NCBI GenBank assembly: GCA_002433065.1 | Contig: DJHK01000021.1 | Location: 1-56,755 of the forward strand | DNA: 56,755 nucleotides | Direction of reading: 5' to 3' | DNA from: Chloroflexi bacterium UBA6622 | GTDB lineage: Bacteria; Chloroflexota; UBA11872 | Part shown: positions 34,931 through 43,199 of the stretch, piece after piece | Layout: each line of letters starts with the position of its first letter | Position numbering within the stretch: the first letter of the stretch is position 1 | Translations under genes and position numbers: made by a program | The notes under the pieces: generated by a model | What the model saw: only the letters and a program-made list of their open reading frames with translations | Database searches by the model: none | What the model was told of the DNA's origin: nothing

Positions 34931-35036
34931 GTGGCTGTCATGCAGCAAATTGCAGCACCCGTATACTCATCCGACGTTTTCCGAATTCTGATGTTATGTC
35001 TGACCACGCCATCGCAGTTATCCCCGGCGACGGGAT
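34931..35036 (+). repeat. Right copy of the direct repeat (native dehydrogenase promoter and 5' end)
   Basis: Counterpart of 33071-33175. It contains the -10-like TATACT at 34962-34967, the start codon at 34996-34998 and the first 14 codons of the intact dehydrogenase. As it is continuous with a full gene, this copy is taken as the original. Confidence 0.9.
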
Positions 35037-36069
35037 AGGAATCGAGGTCATCCGCGAAGGCCAGTTGACCCTTGAAACCCTTGCCGAGGTGACCGGAGAT
35101 CTCGTTTGGGAATTCGAAACGTTCCCCTGGGGTTGTGAGTACTACCTGGACAAGAACGAGATGATGCCGGCCGATGCCTTGAAAACTCTCGAAAGCTTCG
35201 ATGCAATCTACTTCGGAGCCTGTGGCTTTCCCTCAGTACCTGACCCCATCTCACAACGCGAAATGATCCTGCTCATCCGCCAAAGTTTTCAACAGTACGC
35301 GAACATTCGACCGGTGCGGATATGGCCTGGTGTTCCCAGCCCGTTAAACACTGAGCATCTCACCGACATTGACTTTATCTGTGTCCGAGAAAATTCCGAA
35401 GGCGAATATGCCGGAGCGGGCGGACGCGTACACCGCGACACGGACCACGAGGTCGCCCTGCAAACCACGGTATTTACCCGGGTGGGCGTAGAGCGTGTCA
35501 TCCGCCATGCCTTTGAACTAACCTCTCGTCTCGGTCGAAACCACGTCACGAACGTCACCAAGTCCAATGCGTTGCAGTACGCCCCCGTGTTCTGGGATGA
35601 AGTCTTTACCGAAATTGCCTCGGAATACCCTTCGGTGACGACCGACCGAAGCCTTGTGGATGCGTGTGCGGCCCGAATGGTCAGTCACCCGCAAACCCTG
35701 GACGTACTCGTCGCCTCTAACCTCTTCGGGGACATTCTGTCCGATGTTGGCGGTGCCCTGATGGGAAGCCTGGGTGTTCCACCGAGCGCCAACCTAAACC
35801 CGGCCGGGTCGTATCCCCCCATGTTTGAACCCGTGCACGGATCCGCGCCCGATATCGCCGGCAAGGAAATTGCCAATCCCATGGCAGCACTCTGGTCGGC
35901 CGCCATGATGGTCGAAGAACTGGGGCATCCGGAAGCATCAGGCCTCCTGCTGGACGCGATGGCTGACGTCACCGCGTCAGGGTTACTGACAGTTGATCTC
36001 GGTGGCACCACCTCCACAAGCGAGTTCGGAACGGCCGTCCGCACGGCCCTGAAATCTCGCGCTTCGTAA
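34996..36069 (+). CDS. Tartrate / D-malate / 3-isopropylmalate dehydrogenase family protein
   Basis: 357 aa from the ATG at 34996. It is a beta-decarboxylating NAD-dependent dehydrogenase: AVIPGDGIGIEVI at the N-terminus, RPVRIWPGVPSPL (around 107), the RENSEGEYAGAGGR segment (around 134-147), the VTKSNALQY catalytic Lys region, and GDILSDVGGALMGSLG near the C-terminus with its Asp metal ligands. The REN(S/T)EGEY pattern and GVPSPL loop are closer to tartrate/D-malate dehydrogenase than to LeuB, and no leuCD genes are adjacent, so a leuB role is unproved. The in-frame ATG-like extension to 34900 runs through the promoter repeat and is rejected. Confidence 0.88.
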   Translation: MSDHAIAVIPGDGIGIEVIREGQLTLETLAEVTGDLVWEFETFPWGCEYYLDKNEMMPADALKTLESFDAIYFGACGFPSVPDPISQREMILLIRQSFQQYANIRPVRIWPGVPSPLNTEHLTDIDFICVRENSEGEYAGAGGRVHRDTDHEVALQTTVFTRVGVERVIRHAFELTSRLGRNHVTNVTKSNALQYAPVFWDEVFTEIASEYPSVTTDRSLVDACAARMVSHPQTLDVLVASNLFGDILSDVGGALMGSLGVPPSANLNPAGSYPPMFEPVHGSAPDIAGKEIANPMAALWSAAMMVEELGHPEASGLLLDAMADVTASGLLTVDLGGTTSTSEFGTAVRTALKSRAS

Positions 36070-36159
36070 AGAACATCCTTGTCGGCAGGAGCACACCTGC
36101 CTACGATGGGCGTGAGACCCGGCTGACTTCAGGCCATATTTAGGCCACTGTGAAACGAA

Positions 36160-37377
36160 ATGTTCGGCATCGGCGTTCCCGAATTCTTTACTGTTCTCAT
36201 ACTGGCGCTCATCGTCCTCGGACCAGAGCGGCTACCTGTCGCTATGCGAACTATAGGCCGATGGGTCCGACGGCTGCGCGAGACCACCCGGGAATTCCGA
36301 CAGGAATTCGCCGAGGAATTCTCCATTCTTTACGAAGAAATGGATGTCATGCGCCAAGAGGCCGAAACTACCCGGCAGGAGCTACAAGATATCCGAGCCG
36401 AGTTGACCGCCACCGTTCAGGGCGCCGCGGACGACGTCAATGAGGCCGGGCAGGGCGTCATGGAAGACCTTCGGGGTACCCTCGACACCGCAGATGGAGC
36501 AGTCCCCTCGGTACCTAGCAGCGCACCAGCCACGAATGGCGCCTCAGTCCAGCCGGAAGAACCGTTAACGGCTTCCGACGCAATGGCTCTCGCCATTCAG
36601 GACACGTTTGCCACCAACGGACACGTCACCCCGGCCAACCCACCAACTGAGATACCCGAGGCGTCGGAGCCGTCTGGCGTCTCTGGTCCACAACCCCTCA
36701 CCGCCTATGCACCCGATATTGATGGGCCTGTCGAACCTGACACACCCGTCAGTGAACCATCGAGCGACGCTCCGGCCGTCGATCCCGTGCCGGCCACGCC
36801 GGGCAGCCAGGCCCCCGAAGTGTTCGGGCCGCCGTCCCCCAGCCTGCAGAACCAATTGGGCGGGTTTGTCCGCCTCATGGCCATGCAGGCCCTGGAAACA
36901 AATCCCGACTTCGCCAAGCAGGCCGAGGCCGCATTACGGGCCCAGGCGGCCGCTGATGCCGAAGGCCTTACAGAGCTTGCTGATGCAGCCCCCCTCGATA
37001 TCGCCCAGGCCTGGGCCGAACGACGCCGACACCTCGTACCCCATGGCTCGGTCACGGTTGAACAGAAGGCAGAAGAATCCGCGGTGATCGAGCTCGGAGC
37101 CTGCCCCTATGGCCTTACCGCCGGCAACGACCACCCCATCTGCAATGTCAGCAATACCTACGACCACGAATTCTTTAAACGCTTCAACATGAAAGCCACC
37201 TACACGTTTCGAATGAGTGAAGGAGCGTCCCAGTGCCAGATGGTCGTCCTCACCCACGCCCGAATGCGGAAGTACGGCGTCCGATTTGAGGACGGTGACC
37301 TACCCGAGCCTGTCGAAGGTGAACCCGAGGCCGTAACCGAGGCTGAACCGGAGACCGTAGCCGACCCCGCCACCTAG
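36160..37377 (+). CDS. TatA/TatB-like protein with long linker and Cys-containing C-terminal domain
   Basis: 405 aa, against 60-170 for normal TatA/TatB. Residues 1-30 are a TatA/B transmembrane hairpin start (FGIGVPEFFTVLILALIVLGPERLP), then an amphipathic helix and coiled coil (about 31-85). Residues 100-228 are a Pro/Ser/Ala-rich acidic linker. Residues 230-365 form a folded-looking domain with C315 (ACPYG), C328 (HPICN) and C359 (SQCQM) and several His residues, recalling the Cys-rich sensor or ligand domains of some SufR/ArsR-like regulators. The tail (375-405) is acidic. It may be a Tat component, or a separate membrane-tethered metal or redox protein. No tatC is in the window. Confidence 0.7.
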   Translation: MFGIGVPEFFTVLILALIVLGPERLPVAMRTIGRWVRRLRETTREFRQEFAEEFSILYEEMDVMRQEAETTRQELQDIRAELTATVQGAADDVNEAGQGVMEDLRGTLDTADGAVPSVPSSAPATNGASVQPEEPLTASDAMALAIQDTFATNGHVTPANPPTEIPEASEPSGVSGPQPLTAYAPDIDGPVEPDTPVSEPSSDAPAVDPVPATPGSQAPEVFGPPSPSLQNQLGGFVRLMAMQALETNPDFAKQAEAALRAQAAADAEGLTELADAAPLDIAQAWAERRRHLVPHGSVTVEQKAEESAVIELGACPYGLTAGNDHPICNVSNTYDHEFFKRFNMKATYTFRMSEGASQCQMVVLTHARMRKYGVRFEDGDLPEPVEGEPEAVTEAEPETVADPAT

Positions 37378-37458
37378 TTCAGCCCGCCGCCGTCACCACA
37401 ACACCAGACCCGACGATCGTGGTAGTGATCACACCCCGCCAACCAAACGCTGCTTGAC

Positions 37459-39297
37459 CTAGCGGTCCTCAGCTTCCTCTGAGGGATGGGCTGTCGAATT
37501 CGATCGCCCATTCGGGGACGCGCTGCCATTGCCTCCAAACACATAGGGCTGCGGATCCGCATCGGTAGTGACCACAACACCCGCATCTTCGGGCAGGGCC
37601 TTCGGAGCCTTCCCTTCGGCAATCAGCTCGTCCCAGCGCTTCACCATATCCTCCACGTCCTGCCCATCGACCTCATCGTGATCCGTCAGGGCCTGCGCCA
37701 GCTCATGCACGGCGCCCGAATACTCCGAGAGGAGCGTCTTGACCTTCCGGTATTCTTGCTCGAGTAGTTGATCGATTTTCCGCTTCATGCGCGGATCGGT
37801 TGCACTTACCGAGGCTCCAAACGGAAGGGTGGAGTAAAAACTGCCATCCATACCCCAGTAACTCAGCATCTGGAACGCGGTGTGGGTCGCATTGGCAAAG
37901 TCACTCGTAACACCAATCGTTTGTGTGCCAAGAAAAAGTTCTTCAGCAGCACGAGCAGCTAGTGAAACTTGAATACCAGCCAGCTTCTCTTCGCGCACCA
38001 AAATATGCTTTTCCTCAACCGGCTTCCAGGCCGCTAAGCCATATTTATCACCGTGACGAATAATGGTTACCTTCATCAACCGTTCCCATGACTTCAACTT
38101 CACTTGCGCGATAGCGTGCCCTGCCTCGTGGTAGGCGAGCCGACGACGATCCTCGTCTGAAAGGCCGCGAATCGGTTCCCGCAACCCCCACTCGTGGTTT
38201 TCCCGGGCCCGGGTGAAATCCTCATACGCGATGGCATCCCGCCCATCGAAATGCGCGTGGATTACCGCTTCGTTAATGACGAATTTGATCGCCACCGGGG
38301 TGTATTCAATAGTGTCGTTACTCATCCGGTCCAACGGCATGTCCTCATGACGCACCTTGGCCAGGTAGTACTCGAGTATGTCCTTGCGACCCTCTCTGTC
38401 CGGCTTATCGATGTGAATCTTGCGGTCGAACCTGCCCGGGCGCAGGAGCGCAAGATCCAGCGCCGACGACAGGTTGGTCGCTCCAAGCGTCAACACGATA
38501 GGCGGGTTCGCCCGTGTGCGTCGTAGGCCCAGCGTCCGCAGCGTCCGCGCCCACCAGCCGTTGTCGAAGTTTGGCGGATCCATCTGCAGGAGCAGTTCGT
38601 TGAGCAAGCCCATCCCGGCGCCACCGCCGAAAAGCCCGCCGCCCATCATCATGCTGCCGCCCGTTTGTCCGGATCGGGCCATACCAATGGCGTCAATTTC
38701 ATCAATAAAGACGATCGCCGCGCCATGGCGCTTCGCAAGCTTGCGTGCCTTGCCATACAGCATGCGGACCCGCAGATTGCCGATCCCCATAAACATATTC
38801 TGGAACCCGGGGGCCGAGGCATAGGCAAACGGCACACCGGCCTCGTTGGCAATTACCTGGGCCAGGTAGCTCTTACCCGTGCCCGGAGGGCCTTCCAAGA
38901 GAACCCCTCGGGTAATTTCTCCGCCCATCTGTTTGAAAGCCTTGGCACCCTCTAGCAACCGCACAACCCGCCGGGCCACTTCCAGTACCTGGTCATTGCC
39001 CCGGTAGTCGGTGAAGTAGACCCCGGTTTCTCCAGGCTGCACCCAGTACACCCGCCCGCGACCCAGCAGGAAAAACAGCGCGCCGAACTGGACGATCATA
39101 AACATCATCGCGAACAGCAATTGGGCGAGAACCTGAAGAATACCGAGCGTCAGTTGTGTGGCGTTCGTCAGCCCGAACAGCAAAACGGCCGTAACCGTCA
39201 GGTAAAGAAGAATGCCGCGCCAGTGCTCACGCACAAACGTGAGTGGGCTTCGGCGCATATGCGCCTGTCGTCTGAGTTCTGAGTCGGTGCTGGCCAT
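37459..39297 (-). CDS. FtsH-type AAA+ zinc metalloprotease with minimal ectodomain
   Basis: 612 aa from the ATG at 39297, preceded by GAGAGGAG. Two transmembrane segments (about 28-45 and 52-78) are separated by only a few residues, whereas classic FtsH has an ectodomain of about 70 residues there. The AAA module has Walker A GPPGTGKS (136-143), the pore loop MFMGIG (168-173), Walker B VFIDEIDAIG (196-205) and the second region of homology ending in RPGRFDRKI. A Gly/Met-rich insertion lies at about 212-230. The M41 protease has HEAGH at 390-394, and a later Asp in SDFANATH is the likely third zinc ligand. It would degrade membrane and soluble proteins. Confidence 0.87.
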   Translation of the reverse strand: MASTDSELRRQAHMRRSPLTFVREHWRGILLYLTVTAVLLFGLTNATQLTLGILQVLAQLLFAMMFMIVQFGALFFLLGRGRVYWVQPGETGVYFTDYRGNDQVLEVARRVVRLLEGAKAFKQMGGEITRGVLLEGPPGTGKSYLAQVIANEAGVPFAYASAPGFQNMFMGIGNLRVRMLYGKARKLAKRHGAAIVFIDEIDAIGMARSGQTGGSMMMGGGLFGGGAGMGLLNELLLQMDPPNFDNGWWARTLRTLGLRRTRANPPIVLTLGATNLSSALDLALLRPGRFDRKIHIDKPDREGRKDILEYYLAKVRHEDMPLDRMSNDTIEYTPVAIKFVINEAVIHAHFDGRDAIAYEDFTRARENHEWGLREPIRGLSDEDRRRLAYHEAGHAIAQVKLKSWERLMKVTIIRHGDKYGLAAWKPVEEKHILVREEKLAGIQVSLAARAAEELFLGTQTIGVTSDFANATHTAFQMLSYWGMDGSFYSTLPFGASVSATDPRMKRKIDQLLEQEYRKVKTLLSEYSGAVHELAQALTDHDEVDGQDVEDMVKRWDELIAEGKAPKALPEDAGVVVTTDADPQPYVFGGNGSASPNGRSNSTAHPSEEAEDR

Positions 39298-39308
39298 CAG
39301 GGCTCCTC

Positions 39309-39524
39309 TCACAGGGAGCGGTCAGGAGACGTTGGGCTCAGCGCCCACTGGCCCCTCGCTCTGTACCGGGAGTATATCTCCGCCCGTTCAGTTACCACGA
39401 TCTTCGAACCCACAACCAGACCATCGACACCCCTGCCCCGTACAATTCGGCCTGTGAGAATTTCCAACACGGTCGGGTCCGTCGCCTGCCACCCGACGAC
39501 AGCTTGATACGTAACCGCCTGCAT
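39309..39524 (-). CDS. Small hypothetical protein upstream of the FtsH-like gene
   Basis: 71 codons from the ATG at 39524, stopping 11 bases before the FtsH-like start, so it would be cotranscribed with it. The translation has an alternating hydrophobic pattern (VTYQAVVGWQATD, GRIVRGRGVDGLVVGSKIVV) that looks like a small beta domain. No family is recognised. Its first 20 bases overlap, in antisense, the proposed TTG start of the divergent GT-C-like gene, so one of the two starts may be wrong. Confidence 0.4.
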   Translation of the reverse strand: MQAVTYQAVVGWQATDPTVLEILTGRIVRGRGVDGLVVGSKIVVTERAEIYSRYRARGQWALSPTSPDRSL

Positions 39525-40649
39525 CAGGCATCTCATTCAGGCGCGCTGGCGACGGCTATCGCCGTGGTTGGCATCAGCCTTGGCCTCGTCGCCCGTGTGT
39601 CCGAGGCCAAGACCTTTCTGTACGCCGACCTGCAGCACTTCTATCAGTTCGCCGAAGTCGCGTTCACATCTGCCCACATTCAGTATTACGCCTCCGTCGC
39701 TGACCAGACCTTCACATACGCCCATCTGCCCCTATTTCCCATGTTGCTCGCACCGTTCTATCGCCTGGGCACGCTGGCTGGCATCGAACCGATCTTTGTC
39801 GTCAAAGGCCTGGTCCACGTCTTTGAGATCGCCACGGTCGGGCTCATCGTCCTGTACGCCAGCCGACAGGCCATTCCGATCGTCGGGGCCACACTCGTGG
39901 GGCTCAGCTGGCTGGCTACCCCATGGGTATTCGAGGGCGGTGCACTCAATGCCCATGTGACTGCTGTCGCGGCATTCTTTCTCGTCGCAGCGGTCATTCG
40001 ACGGGATGTTCCGTGGCAGGCCGGCATGCTTATGGCGCTCGCAACCACGACCCGATCAGAATTCATCATCGCGGCGCTCGCGATGGCCGGATGGCATTTG
40101 CGCTGCAGTGTCCGGGCCGGCCTGCTCTACGGGGCCGGCGCAGCCGTGCTTGGCGGCATCGTAGTCGGACCCTACCTGCTGTACGACGCCGCCGCACTGC
40201 ACTGGGGGGTTCTCGGCCATCTGCAGGGACGGGGAGATGGCCTTCCGATACTTCGTGGGTTTCTGGAAGTGTTTACCGGAAGATTCCCCCAGGTCTTCGA
40301 AGGCTCCCAGGACTGGGCCATGCCACTGGCAATCGTTATGGCCCCAATCATCGGCTGGGCCAGCCGTGACCACAGCCTGGGCCTGCTCCGCGCCACGTTG
40401 CTCTACGCAGTTGCATTAACCCTCGGGCACGGTCGGTATTACGTATTACCTCTGACGGCCGGACTGCTCGCTGCGGCCACACCGACACGGTGGCCGTGGA
40501 TTCCCGCTGTCTTTGTGGTCGAATTTTTCCTGCCCATCGCACGAAACGAACGCTGGATCATTCGGGCAGTCGCCATCGCGGCCACGTTCCTATGGCCGTT
40601 ACAGCGGTGGGCGCGATCTACCCGGACACGCCCAGGGACCATGGAATAA
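39504..40649 (+). CDS. Polytopic membrane protein, GT-C glycosyltransferase-like
   Basis: About 381 aa, with some nine hydrophobic segments. An acidic pair region near the N-terminus (FLYADLQHFYQFAEVAF, around residue 38) and a loop with YAHLPLFPMLLAPFYRLG follow the layout of GT-C enzymes and DUF2029-like mannosyltransferases, where a first-loop Asp acts in catalysis. The mid-section ATTTRSEF resembles the membrane-interface motif of that group. A lipid-linked sugar transferase role is inferred, with no specific substrate. The TTG start at 39504 is the only reasonable one in frame. The gene ends 10 bases before the convergent LonC-like gene. Confidence 0.55.
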   Translation: MIRNRLHQASHSGALATAIAVVGISLGLVARVSEAKTFLYADLQHFYQFAEVAFTSAHIQYYASVADQTFTYAHLPLFPMLLAPFYRLGTLAGIEPIFVVKGLVHVFEIATVGLIVLYASRQAIPIVGATLVGLSWLATPWVFEGGALNAHVTAVAAFFLVAAVIRRDVPWQAGMLMALATTTRSEFIIAALAMAGWHLRCSVRAGLLYGAGAAVLGGIVVGPYLLYDAAALHWGVLGHLQGRGDGLPILRGFLEVFTGRFPQVFEGSQDWAMPLAIVMAPIIGWASRDHSLGLLRATLLYAVALTLGHGRYYVLPLTAGLLAAATPTRWPWIPAVFVVEFFLPIARNERWIIRAVAIAATFLWPLQRWARSTRTRPGTME

Positions 40650-40659
40650 CCCCTCGTAC

Positions 40660-43089
40660 CTAGTGCGGTGGGCCGTCATGCCAGCGACGCGCGAACTGCG
40701 CGAGCCGGACCTGGGTTTCTCCGAATACCGTGCTTCGTGGAAATCGCCCGGTGGTGTCAACGACGCCCGCCGGACGTCCCATCAGCAACTCGGCCGCGCC
40801 CGCAACCGTAGTGGCCGCGTACACGTGGAAGCGGCCTTCAGCAATGGCCTGCGCAACGTCCCAGCGCAATGTGAGGTGCCTGACATTACTCGCGGGAATG
40901 AGCGCGCCCTGCGCGCCTGTGAGCCCATCCGTCGCACAGAGGTCATAAAACCCCTCGATCTTGTGGGTCACACCACCCACCGCCTGCACCTCACCATGCT
41001 GGTTGACTGATCCGGTCACAGCAATGGCCTGGGACAACGGATAGTCCGCCAGCGCTGATAGCAAGACCAGTAATTCGGCCAGTGACGCACTATCTCCGTC
41101 TACGCCACCGTACATCTGCTCAAACGCAATCGTGGCGCTCATCGCCAGTGGTCCGCTCAGCCCGAAGGTCCCGTTCATGAATCCCGCGAGGATCATCGCG
41201 CCCTTGTCGTGAATGGGACCTGACAACTTGACTTCACGGTCAATGCTGATCACCCCATCCCGTCCCGAGAAAACCCGGGCCGTTATTCGACTTGCCTGCC
41301 CAAATTCATGGCCACCAATCGCGAGAACCGAGAGGCCATTGACCTGGCCAACCTCGGATCCCTGTACATCAATCATGACGGTCCCGTCACTCACGCGCTC
41401 ACGAATCTTGACTTCCATAAGATCTGACCGTCGGGCCCGTTCGTAGACCGAAGTTCGGACGTCTTCTTCCGTCACCAGGTCCCCACCACGTCGGCGGGCC
41501 CAATATTCAGCCTCACGAACAATGTCGCTGATGTCTCCAAACCGGGTGGAAAGCTTGCTGCGATCCTGAGCGAGTCGAACCGCTTCCTCGAGCACCCGGG
41601 CCACCGCAGATCGATCGAATGGCAGCAGGCCCTCGGCTGAACACCGAGCCGCGATGAACTGCGCGTATCGAAGAATGTTTTCGTCGTCACGACGAATCTC
41701 GGTCTCGAACTCGGCGAGAACTTTAAATAGCTCTCCAAAGTCCGGATCAAAATCGTAGAGCATCGCGTAGGTCTCAGGTCCACCCACCAGCGCGACCTTG
41801 ACGTCAAGCTCGATAGGGTCAGGATCAAGTCGCGCCACTGATGACCGTCCGAGCTCACGAGCCGCGCCATCCATCCGAATTAGTTGATCGCGAAGCGCCC
41901 GCTTAAGCGCCTGATACGACACCGACGCTTGCAGAAGTTCTTCAGCCTCAAGAACCAAGTACCCGCCGTTCGCACGATGCAGCGCTCCTGGCTTGATCAT
42001 CGTATGGTCGGTCACCATCACGCCCAACTCGGACCGGGCTTCCACATGACCAAACAGGTTGAGATGCACTGGATGTCCTTCTCGAACCAATGGGGCACCC
42101 AGGGACGGCTGATGCGTCACCAGCACGTTGATCCGATACTCCACAAAGGGATCCCCCATAGGTCCAGGCTTCTGGCCAGGGGCCACGTTGGCGTCATCGA
42201 GTTCCAAAAAGCTCACGTGTTTTGTCGTGACATGCGCTTCCACCGCATCGAAGTACGAAAGAACATCAATGACACCGACGTACTCCTCCCGAAGATCGTC
42301 AAGCAGGGGGCGGGCCACACTCCGTGCCACATCACGACTCAGGTCATTCAGAGACCGCCGGGCATCCTTTTGCAAGGCCCGTAGCGCCCGCATCGTGAGC
42401 TCCAGTTCGTCCTGCAGGGCTTTTCCATCACGCTGCAAGGCATCACGATCTGCTGGGCTCATCGCGTTTAGAGCATCTGCCGACAGCGGCTGCCCCTCTG
42501 CAACCGGAGCAACCGACAATCCAGCCGGCGACTGCACAAGTCCAAAACCTGCCTCGGCTGCCTGTTGCTCAATTACCCGGAAGCGCTCACGACGATCTTC
42601 TTCTATCCTCCGGGTGATGTCGTCGCGCTGATTCCGATACTGCTCAGTTTCAAAGGCCTGCGGCATGTCCTGTCGAAGCGTTTCCACCAACTCGTCCATC
42701 TGGGCACCAAACACAGGCGCCTGTCCAGCGGGAAGTCGTAGAGCCTTCGGGCGATGCTTGTCAGCAAAGTTATAGGCATAACACCAATCGTCAGGGGCCG
42801 GACGGTCTGATGCTTCACGTTGGAGCCGCTCAACAATCATCGAGATACGGCCCGTGCCAGAACTGCCCGAGGCATAAATGTTGAAACCCTTCCGCTGGAT
42901 ATCCACACCGAACTCTAGGGAGCGTTCAGCACGCGCCTGGCCAATCAACGCATCTGGTGCTGTCAGATCAGCGGTGGTCTCGAATGAAAGGTCTCTGGGG
43001 TCGCAGGTCCAGCGAACGTCAGTTGCGACCAGTTTTCGCACCCCACCCGGCGTCATGTCTGACGCCGTTGAAGCATCTGATGTCGTCAT
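40660..43089 (-). CDS. Lon-like protease, AAA_32/LonC-type with degenerate P-loop
   Basis: 809 aa from the ATG at 43089, which follows CCGGAGGAAG at good spacing. The C-terminal third is a Lon S16 protease: catalytic Ser at about 667 (GDSAS) and Lys at about 710 (VTHKIEGF), 43 apart as in E. coli Lon. The N-terminal part matches the AAA_32 family, with an inserted helical region (about 120-260). The P-loop position reads GSSGTGRISM, lacking the Lys of GxxGxGKT, so ATP use is doubtful. The Meiothermus LonC protease of this general type is ATP-independent. It probably degrades unfolded proteins. It is divergent from the 2-hydroxyacid dehydrogenase gene. Confidence 0.87.
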   Translation of the reverse strand: MTTSDASTASDMTPGGVRKLVATDVRWTCDPRDLSFETTADLTAPDALIGQARAERSLEFGVDIQRKGFNIYASGSSGTGRISMIVERLQREASDRPAPDDWCYAYNFADKHRPKALRLPAGQAPVFGAQMDELVETLRQDMPQAFETEQYRNQRDDITRRIEEDRRERFRVIEQQAAEAGFGLVQSPAGLSVAPVAEGQPLSADALNAMSPADRDALQRDGKALQDELELTMRALRALQKDARRSLNDLSRDVARSVARPLLDDLREEYVGVIDVLSYFDAVEAHVTTKHVSFLELDDANVAPGQKPGPMGDPFVEYRINVLVTHQPSLGAPLVREGHPVHLNLFGHVEARSELGVMVTDHTMIKPGALHRANGGYLVLEAEELLQASVSYQALKRALRDQLIRMDGAARELGRSSVARLDPDPIELDVKVALVGGPETYAMLYDFDPDFGELFKVLAEFETEIRRDDENILRYAQFIAARCSAEGLLPFDRSAVARVLEEAVRLAQDRSKLSTRFGDISDIVREAEYWARRRGGDLVTEEDVRTSVYERARRSDLMEVKIRERVSDGTVMIDVQGSEVGQVNGLSVLAIGGHEFGQASRITARVFSGRDGVISIDREVKLSGPIHDKGAMILAGFMNGTFGLSGPLAMSATIAFEQMYGGVDGDSASLAELLVLLSALADYPLSQAIAVTGSVNQHGEVQAVGGVTHKIEGFYDLCATDGLTGAQGALIPASNVRHLTLRWDVAQAIAEGRFHVYAATTVAGAAELLMGRPAGVVDTTGRFPRSTVFGETQVRLAQFARRWHDGPPH

Positions 43090-43199
43090 AATGCAGCTTC
43101 CTCCGGGTACGAGCGCGCGAAGTCTAGCAGTGGAAGCGACCAGACTCATGCTCAAAGAGTCTTTACACTGCATCGACCAAAAGACTTATAAACGACGTC

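Noticed and set aside
33071..35036. Insertion sequence or composite transposon around the radical SAM gene
   Set aside because: No transposase or integrase gene and no terminal inverted repeats; the repeats are 105 bp and derive from a host gene, too long and too diverged for a target-site duplication.
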